Shown here: one piece after another, positions 1-7,095 of the stretch
Layout of the letters: every line of letters starts with the position of its first letter
How positions within the stretch are numbered: the first letter of the stretch is position 1
DNA from: an uncultured Faecalibacterium sp.
GTDB lineage: Bacteria; Bacillota; Clostridia; Oscillospirales; Ruminococcaceae
DNA length: 41,141 bases
NCBI GenBank assembly: GCA_934501115.1
Contig: CAKSTO010000019.1
Span: 1-41,141, forward strand
Direction of reading: 5' to 3'
Position numbers and translations under genes: made by a program
The notes under the pieces: model-generated
The model's database searches: none
What the model was told of the DNA's origin: nothing
Seen by the model: the letters and a program-made list of their open reading frames with translations, nothing else

Positions 1-25
1 CGGCTGAAACAGGGAGGAGTTGTTG

Positions 26-87
26 GGGCCGCGTTCTGATTTTTCAAAGCCCTGCCAAGGGGCTGCAGAAAAATCAGAACGCGGCCC
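26..87. repeat. 20-bp perfect inverted repeat with inner hairpin
   Basis: Positions 26-45 and 68-87 are exact reverse complements (20 of 20). The 22-nt spacer holds a second small stem (agccc/gggct). It lies 3' of the minus-strand DUF1275 gene, but no T-run follows the stem on that strand, so it is not a typical intrinsic terminator. It may be a structured 3' end or a remnant of a palindromic element. It does not match the two-hairpin repeat family seen elsewhere in the window. Confidence 0.6.
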
Positions 88-139
88 GTAAGGCCCTGAC
101 CACCAGATTCCGCTGCGGCTCCCAAATCTGTAGGAGCAT

Positions 140-928
140 CTACCGGGAGCCTGCCTTCCATTCACGGTGCTCTTCCTGCAGTTCTTCCTTGAGCGCGCGG
201 TCGATCTCGCGAGTCTCTGCGCGGATCTCACTGAGATCTTTTTCAATGACCGGGTTTTCTTCCAGATCTTCACGGATGAACATCAGAACAAAGGCCACCA
301 GAAGCAGCCCGCAGGAGATCCAGATAGCCTTTCCTGCCAGATGTGCCGAGGTCAGATCTCCCATGCCTGCCCCCACGGCAAACAACAGGATTATGCCGAA
401 GTAGCGCAGCATCCGATCCCGGGCTTTGGGATCATGGGTCCTGCGCCATCGGCACAGTGACTCCATGCCGCTGCGCAGGTCGCCAATGCACATCGTGCTG
501 GCAAAGGCATAGCCGTTCACCTTGCGGAACGCCTGCACCTGCATGGCGCAGGAGAAGGACACCATAGCGTTCGCCAGCAGGTTCTGCTGTTCCGGCAGAA
601 ATCCCACAAGAAACAGCATCAGGATTTCGCCCAGCACCACCAGCTGCCGCCAGTGAAGGCGCTGCATTTTCCAAAAGCGCTCCCGCATTTCCTCAGCGGT
701 CAATACGCCCAGCGCAAAGGCGCACAGCGGCACCAGATAGTGCACGACACGCTCCCAGTTTCCCTCCATAATATTAGAGCTCAGCAGCACGATATTGCCC
801 GTCTGCGCATTTGCGAACACCTTGCCGCGAAACAGATAGGTATAGGCATCCTGCAGGCCGCCGGACAGCGAAAGAAACACTGCCGTCAGGAACGACTCTG
901 ACATTTGCCCGTGGTATCTTGTCTTCAT
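140..928 (-). CDS. DUF1275 (YoaK-like) integral membrane protein
   Basis: This is a 262-residue, strongly hydrophobic protein with about six membrane segments. The N-terminal stretch FLSLSGGLQDAYTYL followed by FANAQTGNIVLLS is the signature of the DUF1275/YoaK family, whose members are bacterial inner-membrane proteins of unknown substrate. The C-terminus is charged and probably cytoplasmic. The ATG at 928 was chosen because AGAGG (936-940 on the minus strand) sits 7 nt upstream; a GTG at 934 is too close to that site. It is transcribed divergently from fdhD and shows no functional link to the molybdenum genes. The family call is solid; the function is unknown. Confidence 0.85.
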   Translation of the reverse strand: MKTRYHGQMSESFLTAVFLSLSGGLQDAYTYLFRGKVFANAQTGNIVLLSSNIMEGNWERVVHYLVPLCAFALGVLTAEEMRERFWKMQRLHWRQLVVLGEILMLFLVGFLPEQQNLLANAMVSFSCAMQVQAFRKVNGYAFASTMCIGDLRSGMESLCRWRRTHDPKARDRMLRYFGIILLFAVGAGMGDLTSAHLAGKAIWISCGLLLVAFVLMFIREDLEENPVIEKDLSEIRAETREIDRALKEELQEEHREWKAGSR

Positions 929-951
929 AAACACACCTCTTTATGCTCCCT

Positions 952-980
952 ATTATAATGCATTTTCATCATCCTGCTCA
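952..980 (-). promoter_or_regulatory. Possible promoter of the DUF1275 gene
   Basis: On the minus strand a perfect -10 box TATAAT lies at 952-957. A poor -35 box, TGAGCA (975-980), lies 17 nt upstream of it. The -10 box is convincing; the -35 box is weak. Confidence 0.4.
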
Positions 981-1067
981 TATCATTTTTACATATCTGC
1001 CATGTGTCCCGCCTACAAACAGGTTCTGCTTTTCCTCGCCTGAGATCCCACCGAGGCTGCCTGCCCC

Positions 1068-1096
1068 TTGATGGATCTGTCAGACCACTGTATAAT
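1068..1096 (+). promoter_or_regulatory. Sigma-A promoter of fdhD
   Basis: TTGATG (1068-1073) and TATAAT (1091-1096) are separated by 17 nt, close to the housekeeping consensus. Transcription should begin near 1103, leaving an untranslated leader of about 84 nt before fdhD. Confidence 0.75.
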
Positions 1097-1106
1097 AAAA
1101 GCTGAA

Positions 1107-1165
1107 GCAGCGGAGGGTCCCCTCATGAAGCATGGAAAAGCCGGTCTTCTGACCCGCCGCTCTGC
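1107..1165 (+). promoter_or_regulatory. Structured 5' leader of fdhD
   Basis: Within the fdhD leader, 1109-1113 (agcgg) pairs with 1157-1161 and 1115-1119 (gggtc) pairs with 1151-1155, with one mismatch between them, enclosing a 31-nt loop. The stem ends just before the ribosome site at 1171-1176. Pairing is visible in the sequence; a regulatory role is inference. It does not obviously share the Moco-type sequence found at 6984-7095. Confidence 0.4.
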
Positions 1166-1186
1166 AGGGAAAGGAACGAAAAGTTT

Positions 1187-1951
1187 ATGCAGATCAACGA
1201 CCTCTTTGGCGTCAAACCTGCTTTTGAACAGGTGAGGATGCCGGACAGCACAGAGGCAGCGCTGCCTGCGGAGCACGCTGCGGCGCTTTATGTCAATGAG
1301 CAGCCGGCCTTCCGGGTGGTGTGCACGCCGGAGCTGCTGCCGCAGCTGGCGCTGGGGCGGCTGCTGACCGAAGGCTGGATCACTTCGGCGCAGGAGGTCG
1401 AGCAGCTTGCCGTCTGTGCAGAGGGTCTGAAAGTCAGGGTCTCCCTGAACCATCCGCTGACCGCCCGCAGTGCAGCCGCACAGGAGGTATCCAGCTGCTG
1501 TACGGATAACATCACACTGGGCAGTCCGGTGGAGCTGCAGCCGCTGCGCACAGTGCCGCAGATGGAGCTGCAGTCGGAATGGCTGGACACACTTGCCGCC
1601 GCCATGAGCGCCGGTCTGCCGCTGTACCGCGCCACGCACGCGGTGCACAGCTGTCTTGTGCTGCGGCAGGGCGGCATTCTCTTTGCCTGCGAAGACATCG
1701 GCCGGCACAACGCACTGGATAAGGCGGTCGGTGAGATGCTGCTGCAGGGTGTCCCGCTGGCAGAGTGCGTGCTTTATACCAGCGGCCGGGTACCCGTGGA
1801 CATGGTGCGCAAGGCCATCCGGGCGGGCGTTCCGGCGCTGGTGAGCAAGAGCATGCCCACCGTGCAGTCGCTGGAGCTGGCGCAGGAATACGGCCTGCAA
1901 CTGGTATGCGGCCGAAAACATCCGCTGACTTTTGCTGACCCCGAAAAATGA
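1187..1951 (+). CDS. fdhD: FdhD formate dehydrogenase accessory sulfurtransferase
   Basis: This 254-residue protein has the FdhD fold signature: ATHAVHSCLVL, then GGILFACEDIGRHNALDKAV, then TSGRVPVDMVRKA. FdhD passes sulfur from a cysteine desulfurase to the Mo or W of a bis-pyranopterin cofactor, giving the sulfido ligand needed by formate dehydrogenases. The catalytic cysteine loop, CxxC in E. coli FdhD, appears here as S-S-C-C (Cys104, Cys105), an unusual form. The ATG is preceded by aaggaa at 1171-1176. No formate dehydrogenase gene is in the window; the nearest Mo/W enzyme is the YdhV-type oxidoreductase 1.8 kb downstream, which may be its client (inference). Confidence 0.92.
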   Translation: MQINDLFGVKPAFEQVRMPDSTEAALPAEHAAALYVNEQPAFRVVCTPELLPQLALGRLLTEGWITSAQEVEQLAVCAEGLKVRVSLNHPLTARSAAAQEVSSCCTDNITLGSPVELQPLRTVPQMELQSEWLDTLAAAMSAGLPLYRATHAVHSCLVLRQGGILFACEDIGRHNALDKAVGEMLLQGVPLAECVLYTSGRVPVDMVRKAIRAGVPALVSKSMPTVQSLELAQEYGLQLVCGRKHPLTFADPEK

Positions 1952-1985
1952 TGATTACAAACTGGAGAAAAAGTGCGAGTTCGCG

Positions 1986-2015
1986 TTGACTTACTAACTG
2001 TACCAATGTTACTAT
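1986..2015 (+). promoter_or_regulatory. Promoter of the FMN-binding/oxidoreductase operon
   Basis: TTGACT (1986-1991) and TACTAT (2010-2015) are spaced by 18 nt. The expected start of transcription, about 2022, lies downstream of an in-frame ATG at 2020, which supports the later start at 2113 for the first gene. Confidence 0.65.
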
Positions 2016-2027
2016 ATCAATGAAGAG

Positions 2028-2065
2028 ACCGCTCCGCTTGTTGCAGCAGGCTGAGCGGTTATTTT
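2028..2065 (+). terminator. Hairpin with U-rich tail: fdhD terminator or leader attenuator
   Basis: Two stacked stems, accgctc/gagcggt (2028-2034 with 2053-2059) and gcttg/caggc (2036-2040 with 2047-2051), close on a 6-nt loop and are followed by TATTTT. A second small hairpin (2067-2070 with 2084-2087) follows. Because it lies just downstream of the 1986-2015 promoter, it could either end fdhD transcripts or attenuate the next operon. The sequence alone does not decide between these. Confidence 0.5.
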
Positions 2066-2112
2066 CGTGCCGGGGAGTTTCCCGCACAAACAAAAAACAG
2101 GCAGGTGATAAC

Positions 2113-3030
2113 ATGAAGCAGGCAACCAACCCGCTTGCGCCCATTCCGCTGTGGCGCAAACGGCTGCCGGGCTATGCAGCCATGGGCGCTGCAACGGTTG
2201 TCATGGCGGTCGGTCTGGTCGCCGTGCAGCACGCGCGCACCACAGTTGCCGGTACTCTGCTGCCGGTGTCGGAGGCAGATGCAGCCGCCTACGGCATCAG
2301 TGCAGTGTACCAGCTCGACGACGGCAGCTACCGCGTGGAGGGCACCCAGAAGGGTTTCCAGAGCGATGTGCAGGCTGCCGTGACCCTTGACGCCGAGGGC
2401 AATGTTTCCGCTGTGGAGATTCTTTCGCAGGCGGAGACCGACAGCCTTGGCGGTCAGTGCGTCAGCCCGGAGTTTACGTCCCAGTACCAGGGCAAAGCGC
2501 CCTTTACGCTGGCAGGCAAGAGCTACACGGTGACCGACCCGGCCACCGGCGCAGCCTATGCCTCCTCTGTGGATGCAGCATCCGATGCTGCCCCCGCAGA
2601 GGACTTCGACCCCGCACAGTGGAACGTGTCCGACACTTCTCCCGAAGCGGAGGCCACCCGCAAAATGTATGCGGCAGGGCTGACTCTTTCGGCATTGAAC
2701 GGACAGCCGCTGAGCGACGAACTGGCTCCGCCGCTGGATTCCAGCGCAGAGGCTGTGGCGCGCCGCAGACTGTATGCAGCAGACCTGAGCAAGAGCGCAC
2801 TGGACGGTGAGCCCATGGCGATCCCCTTTGCGGATCTCTCGGCAGAAGAACAGTCCAAGGTGCGTCTGGCACAGGCCGACCTGACCACCGAGCAGACTCA
2901 GACCGGCGCAGTGAGTGCCGACCTGACCGGGGTGGACGCCCTTTCCGGTGCGACCATCACCTCGACGGCAGTGACGAATATCGTCAACAACTCGTATTTC
3001 TATGTGACCGAGGTGCTCAGCGCAGAGTGA
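2113..3030 (+). CDS. Membrane-anchored FMN-binding domain protein (RnfG/NqrC-like)
   Basis: This 305-residue protein has one N-terminal membrane helix (about residues 20-40) and an extracytosolic FMN_bind domain. The domain opens with DGSYRVEGTQKGFQSDVQAAV and ends with the flavinylation motif SGATITS (Ser278-Thr281). In RnfG/NqrC proteins ApbE links FMN to the motif threonine through phosphate, so Thr281 is the expected site. Between the two halves lies an insertion of about 130 residues with two related units, RKMYAAGLTLSALNGQPL and RRLYAADLSKSALDGEPM. AGGTGA at 2103-2108 supports the ATG at 2113. It leads the operon with the ferredoxin and the oxidoreductase, so it probably carries their electrons outside the membrane (inference). 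Confidence 0.85.
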   Translation: MKQATNPLAPIPLWRKRLPGYAAMGAATVVMAVGLVAVQHARTTVAGTLLPVSEADAAAYGISAVYQLDDGSYRVEGTQKGFQSDVQAAVTLDAEGNVSAVEILSQAETDSLGGQCVSPEFTSQYQGKAPFTLAGKSYTVTDPATGAAYASSVDAASDAAPAEDFDPAQWNVSDTSPEAEATRKMYAAGLTLSALNGQPLSDELAPPLDSSAEAVARRRLYAADLSKSALDGEPMAIPFADLSAEEQSKVRLAQADLTTEQTQTGAVSADLTGVDALSGATITSTAVTNIVNNSYFYVTEVLSAE

Positions 3031-3052
3031 CCTCAACGGAGGAATGGAAACT

Positions 3053-3697
3053 ATGGCAAAAACCGATTTTCTGACGGCTGACATGACCCGCCGCCAGTTT
3101 ATGAAGATCTCGGGCAGGAGCCTTGCAGGGCTCACCCTCTCCGCATCCATGCTGTCCCTGTTCGGCTGCTCCCAGCAGCAGGTAGACAGCGGCGCAGTGG
3201 CTACATGGGCATTGCCGCAGGGTCTGCTGGTGGTCAATGCAGATCTGTGCACCGGCTGCCAGCGCTGCGAGATCAACTGCACGCTGACCAACGACGGTGT
3301 GTGTTCCTCTTACATCAGCCGTGTCAAGATCCAGCGCCGCCTGAATCTGGACGGCGACGGCAACGGTCTGCTGTCCGGCACCGACAACTGCTTTGTCTAC
3401 TTCCCGGACACCTGCCGCCAGTGCGAGGACCCCGCCTGCGGCAATGCCTGCCCGCAGAAGGCTATCACCACCGACGACCGCGGCATCCGCGTAGTGGATA
3501 CCGATAAGTGCATCGGCTGCGGTGCCTGCCATGATGCCTGCCCGTGGCACATGCCCACTGTCAACCCCGAGACCGGCAAGTCGTCCAAGTGCATCGCCTG
3601 CGGTGCCTGCGTGGCAGGCTGCCCGTCCGGCGCTCTGTCCATTGTGGACTGGGATGCCGTTACCAGCGCAGCACAGGCTGCTTACATGGACCTGTAA
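3053..3697 (+). CDS. ydhY: Tat-exported lipoprotein 4Fe-4S ferredoxin (YdhY-like)
   Basis: The 214-residue protein starts with a twin-arginine signal (T-R-R-Q-F-M-K, residues 12-18) and a lipobox ending LFGC (Cys39). Four cysteine motifs follow: CTGCQRCEINC, CRQCEDPACGNACP, CIGCGACHDACP and CIACGACVAGCP. Sixteen cysteines suffice for four 4Fe-4S clusters, as in DmsB/HycB-type electron-transfer subunits and E. coli YdhY. GGAGG at 3038-3042 is 10 nt from the ATG at 3053 but only 1 nt from an earlier ATG at 3044, so the later start is preferred. It lies 12 nt upstream of the oxidoreductase. The export signal on a partner of an enzyme without a signal peptide is a puzzle. Confidence 0.88.
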   Translation: MAKTDFLTADMTRRQFMKISGRSLAGLTLSASMLSLFGCSQQQVDSGAVATWALPQGLLVVNADLCTGCQRCEINCTLTNDGVCSSYISRVKIQRRLNLDGDGNGLLSGTDNCFVYFPDTCRQCEDPACGNACPQKAITTDDRGIRVVDTDKCIGCGACHDACPWHMPTVNPETGKSSKCIACGACVAGCPSGALSIVDWDAVTSAAQAAYMDL

Positions 3698-3709
3698 GGA
3701 GGAACAACA

Positions 3710-5866
3710 ATGGCTGAAACCTATGGCTGGGCAGGCAAGATCCTGCGCGTCAACCTGACCACCGGTGAGATCACCACCCAGGACGACGCAAAATACCATA
3801 AATATATCGGCGGTATGGGCATGGCCTACCGCATCATGTACGAGGAAGCTCCCATGGAGCTGGACCCCTATGACGAGAAGGCTCTGGTCATCTTCGGTGT
3901 CGGCCCCCTGACCGGTGCCGGCGTGCCCTGCTCCGGCCGCATGAACGTGACCTTCCGCTCCACATGGTCCAAGGGCAACTCCATCGTCGATGCACACATG
4001 GGCGGCCACATCGGCTCCATGCTGAAGTATGCCGGCTACGACGGCATCGTGTTCAGCGGCATCTCCGAAAAGCCCGTCTACCTGCGCATCGAGGACGACA
4101 AGGTCTCTCTGGAGGACGCAAGCGAGATCTGGGGCAAGGGCACCTTTGCTGCCAACAAGTGGATGGTGGAGCAGAACGGCCGCGAGTTCGAGACCGCTTC
4201 CATCGGCCCTGCCGGTGAGAATCTGGTGGACTACTCCACCCTGAACACCAGCTTCGGCAACTCCGGCGGTGCCGGTCTGGGCGCTGCCATGGGCAACAAG
4301 AAGCTGAAGGGTCTGGCGATCCGCGGCACCGGCAGCGTCAAGGTGGCTGACCCCAAAAAGGTGCTGGAGCTGTCCAACTACATGATGGGCAACCTGATCG
4401 GCGGCAACAACAACCACAACGTGCCCGCACAGCCCCAGAGCTGGGCAGAGTACAGCGCCACCTCCGGCAAGAACCGCTGGTCCGGCGCCCCCGGCCGTAT
4501 GTGGAAGAAGGCTCCCGGCGGCCCCGTGGATACCGGCGAGCAGCCCTACAACGATATCAACAAGGTGGCTCTGCGCTGCTTCAAGGGCTACTTCGACTTC
4601 GGCGCTCCCGCTGCCGAGTACACCGTGAAGAACGGCGGCTGCTCCTCCTGCCCCATCCGCTGCTACACCGAGTATGATGTGGATCCGCTGGCAGATTACG
4701 ATCTGCCCACCCACAACTCCAACACCTGCATGCCCGTGCTGTACGGCACCCGCGTCTACCCGGACGGCGTGCACGACTTCAAGTACGAAGGCGACGGCAC
4801 CATGGTCATCAATCTGGCATGGTCTCATGCGGTGGACGACATGGGCCTGTGGGACAACTACGGCAACCTGAACCGCGACCTGCAGTGGATCCTGCGCATG
4901 CCGCGCGAAGAGGCCACCAAGTACATCAGCGAGGCTGAGTACGACTCCCTGCCCTGGAAGTGGGAGAAGGCCGGCGATCCCCGCTGGGAGGTGGAGCTGA
5001 TCCGCCGCATGGCTTACGGTGAGGGCGACCTGTCCGTCATCGCCAAGGGCACTCTGGCCATGATGGAAAAGTTCGGCCTGCCCAAGAGCTGGCTGGACCG
5101 CGACGACGGCGCTACCAACTCCAACTTGATCTACAACGGCTTCCCCAACCACCACGGCCCTGCTGAGGCATGGCAGGTGGGCATGCTGTACAACCTCGTT
5201 TACAACCGCGACTGCATGATCCACGAGATCGTCTGCGAGACCGGCTCCGGCGCACCCTACGAGGTGACCAAGAAGGTCATGGAGGACTTCTTCGGCGAGG
5301 GCTGCTACGATAAGGCCAAGGCCTACACTCCCATCAACGAGAACAAGGCAAAGCTGGCTGCATACTGCGTCAACGACAAGAACTTCCACGACTCTGCCAC
5401 CCTGTGCAACTGGATGTGGCCCATGACCCAGTCTCCCTCCAAGGAGCGCGACTACCACGGCGATCTGGATCTGCAGGCAGACTTTATGACCGCTGTCACC
5501 GGCGAGACCTATACCCAGGCCGGTCTGCAGGAGGACGGTGCCCGCATCACCCAGATGCTGCGCGTGATGACCGCCATCAGCTTCCAGCAGAACTGCGGCA
5601 GCGCAAACCTGCGTCAGGAGCACGATGCCATCTGCGATTGGGTGTTCGATAAGGACCCCGACTTCAAGGCATTCGAGGAAGGCACCACCAAGCTGGACCG
5701 CGCCGACATGGAGAAGGCAAAGGATCTGTTCTACGACATCTTCGGCTGGGACCGCACCACCGGTGTGCCCACCCGCGAGACGCTGGAGAAGTATGATCTG
5801 GCTGACATGGCCGATGATCTGGAAAAGCGCGGCATCTACGCCCAGAACACCGCAGCAGCTGAATAA
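3710..5866 (+). CDS. ydhV: Aldehyde:ferredoxin oxidoreductase family enzyme, YdhV type
   Basis: This 718-residue protein belongs to the tungsten/molybdenum bis-pyranopterin AOR family. It opens with GWAGKILRVNLTTGEI and GGMGMAYRIMY; pterin-binding stretches such as GPLTGAGVPCSGRMN and AHMGGHIGSMLKYAGYD follow. The 4Fe-4S ligands are Cys311, Cys314, Cys318 (CSSCPIRC) and probably Cys566 in D-S-A-T-L-C, matching the D-x3-L-C motif of Pyrococcus AOR. Its overall sequence resembles E. coli YdhV as I recall it (for example NYMM..LIG.NNNH and LCNW.WPMT). There is no export signal, so it should act in the cytoplasm. Substrate is unknown; family members oxidise aldehydes or reduce acids. Cofactor genes and a modABC transporter follow downstream. 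Confidence 0.93.
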   Translation: MAETYGWAGKILRVNLTTGEITTQDDAKYHKYIGGMGMAYRIMYEEAPMELDPYDEKALVIFGVGPLTGAGVPCSGRMNVTFRSTWSKGNSIVDAHMGGHIGSMLKYAGYDGIVFSGISEKPVYLRIEDDKVSLEDASEIWGKGTFAANKWMVEQNGREFETASIGPAGENLVDYSTLNTSFGNSGGAGLGAAMGNKKLKGLAIRGTGSVKVADPKKVLELSNYMMGNLIGGNNNHNVPAQPQSWAEYSATSGKNRWSGAPGRMWKKAPGGPVDTGEQPYNDINKVALRCFKGYFDFGAPAAEYTVKNGGCSSCPIRCYTEYDVDPLADYDLPTHNSNTCMPVLYGTRVYPDGVHDFKYEGDGTMVINLAWSHAVDDMGLWDNYGNLNRDLQWILRMPREEATKYISEAEYDSLPWKWEKAGDPRWEVELIRRMAYGEGDLSVIAKGTLAMMEKFGLPKSWLDRDDGATNSNLIYNGFPNHHGPAEAWQVGMLYNLVYNRDCMIHEIVCETGSGAPYEVTKKVMEDFFGEGCYDKAKAYTPINENKAKLAAYCVNDKNFHDSATLCNWMWPMTQSPSKERDYHGDLDLQADFMTAVTGETYTQAGLQEDGARITQMLRVMTAISFQQNCGSANLRQEHDAICDWVFDKDPDFKAFEEGTTKLDRADMEKAKDLFYDIFGWDRTTGVPTRETLEKYDLADMADDLEKRGIYAQNTAAAE

Positions 5867-5892
5867 ATCCCATAGAAAGAGGAACGATCGTC

Positions 5893-6789
5893 ATGTTGTT
5901 TGGCAGACGTAAACCCGGCTACACCACCACCGTAGACGGCAGCGCAGACCCGGAGCAGGCCGTTCTGGAACTGCAAAAGGCAGAGCTGGCCGCAAAGAAA
6001 AAGCCCAAGGCAGAGGTGTTCGACCTCGATGCCGCCAGCGAGACGGCTCGCCGCCTGAAGGAGACCGGCAGCACCTTTGACGGCAGCGCCGCCAAGGCCG
6101 GCGAGGACGTGATGGCTGTGGTGGAGCGGGAGACCGCCGAGCTTGCTGCAAAGCAGGCCGCCGAAGCTGCGCAGGCCGATGCAGCAAAGCCGGAGCTGCT
6201 GGATTTTCTGGCCGCCGAGCCGGAGGCAGAAAATGATCCCTTTGCGGATCAGCCCACCAAGACCGCTCCGGAGCTGCCGGAGCTTACCCCGGCACAGGAA
6301 CTGGCCGGTTACATTCGCTCCCGCTCTGCGGCTGCGCTGCTGACCCCCCACGCCCTGCTGCTGACCGAGGTGGAAAATGCCGACGAGCTGCTGGCGCAGA
6401 TGCCTGCAGACCCCCAGTGTGAGGACATTACTACCCGCAAGGGCGCAAAGGATACCTACTACTATTCCACCGCCAACATGAGTGACAACTACGCGATGAT
6501 CGCGCAGCTCATCGAGGACAAGGATCTGTGCGTGATGTTCGCCGAGATGGTGCGGTTCAATGCCCGCATCTACCCCAGCGCCACCCCGCTGAAGTACTTC
6601 CAGCGCTCCCCCTACGGCCTTGCGCCGGAGGTCATCGAGCAGACATGGAAGTCCATGCAGGGCAAGCCGGAGTATGCCGACATTGAGGAGCTGACCAACA
6701 ATCAGAATGAGCGGTTCCTCTTTTCCACAAAGCACCTCACCCGCCGCTACGCCAAGGCCATCAGCGACGTGGACGAGTTCTGCGACTGA
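5893..6789 (+). CDS. Conserved protein in the YdhW position (candidate YdhW-like)
   Basis: This is a 298-residue soluble protein with no signal peptide or membrane helix. The first 140 residues are Ala/Glu/Lys-rich and low in complexity, probably disordered or helical. The remainder looks folded, with TTRKGAKDTYYYST, LCVMFAEMVRFNARIYP and FLFSTKHLTRRYAK. It begins 26 nt after the oxidoreductase, with ggaacg as ribosome site. In E. coli the order ydhY-ydhV-ydhW matches this operon, and ydhW is also of unknown function, so this is probably its counterpart. That rests on gene order, not on a sequence comparison I could run. A chaperone or cofactor-insertion role is possible but unproven. Confidence 0.6.
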   Translation: MLFGRRKPGYTTTVDGSADPEQAVLELQKAELAAKKKPKAEVFDLDAASETARRLKETGSTFDGSAAKAGEDVMAVVERETAELAAKQAAEAAQADAAKPELLDFLAAEPEAENDPFADQPTKTAPELPELTPAQELAGYIRSRSAAALLTPHALLLTEVENADELLAQMPADPQCEDITTRKGAKDTYYYSTANMSDNYAMIAQLIEDKDLCVMFAEMVRFNARIYPSATPLKYFQRSPYGLAPEVIEQTWKSMQGKPEYADIEELTNNQNERFLFSTKHLTRRYAKAISDVDEFCD

Positions 6790-6832
6790 GTTTTTTACAA
6801 TCGAATAGGGTATAAGAGCTTCTTTGAGCAAA

Positions 6833-6938
6833 GGTGTCTAAACTCCCGCAAAGAGCAGGACACCGCGCCGCAATGCTAAGGGCGGATCTCGAAACAGATC
6901 AGCCGGCATTCAAGGGTGGAGGGAGAAACCCCTCCGCC
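6833..6938 (+). ncRNA. Unassigned structured RNA between the redox operon and the Moco riboswitch
   Basis: The gap from 6790 to 7232 has no gene. Its first half can fold into three units: 6833-6838 (ggtgtc) with 6859-6864; 6872-6876 (aatgc) with 6906-6910, enclosing 6885-6889 (gatct) with 6896-6900; and 6915-6923 (ggtggaggg) with 6930-6938. Two of the hairpin loops carry GAAAC. No T-run follows, so it is not a simple terminator. I do not recognise a known family. Confidence 0.35.
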
Positions 6939-6975
6939 TTCCCGCAGAAGAAACGCTGCAATTTGAAAAAAAGAA

Positions 6976-7095
6976 CTCCTCCCATCCACACGGAGCCTTC
7001 CGGTTCAGGCCGCCGCTGCAATGGCGGTGCTGTCCCCGAAGGTATCACCGGGCACGACAGACTGCAAGCTGCTGGCCGGTATGTGCGGATATTCT
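6976..7095 (+). promoter_or_regulatory. Moco riboswitch candidate (aptamer)
   Basis: This is a compact conserved-looking fold directly upstream of the cofactor operon. P1 pairs 6984-6991 with 7083-7090 (7 of 8). Internal stems pair 7010-7014 (ccgcc) with 7023-7027, 7030-7034 (ctgtc) with 7056-7060, and 7035-7038 (cccg) with 7049-7052; 6996-7000 (ccttc) can also pair with 7038-7042. An intrinsic terminator follows at once. Position, complexity and the coupled terminator fit the Moco RNA motif class. Identification by covariance model was not possible, so the class name is inference. Confidence 0.6.

Noticed and set aside
2020..2112. Upstream in-frame ATG that would lengthen the FMN-binding protein by 31 residues
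   Set aside because: It lies before the predicted transcription start, has no ribosome site and overlaps a hairpin; the ATG at 2113 has AGGTGA.
3017..5623. Long minus-strand open frame opposite the ferredoxin and oxidoreductase genes
   Set aside because: It is a shadow of the GC-rich genes on the + strand, with His/Val/Gly-rich composition and no ribosome site or family motif.
6791..6816. Promoter for the Moco operon from TTTACA and TATAAG just after the YdhW-like gene
   Set aside because: The spacing is only 11 nt, and no better -35 box lies at 16-18 nt, so I could not support a promoter call.
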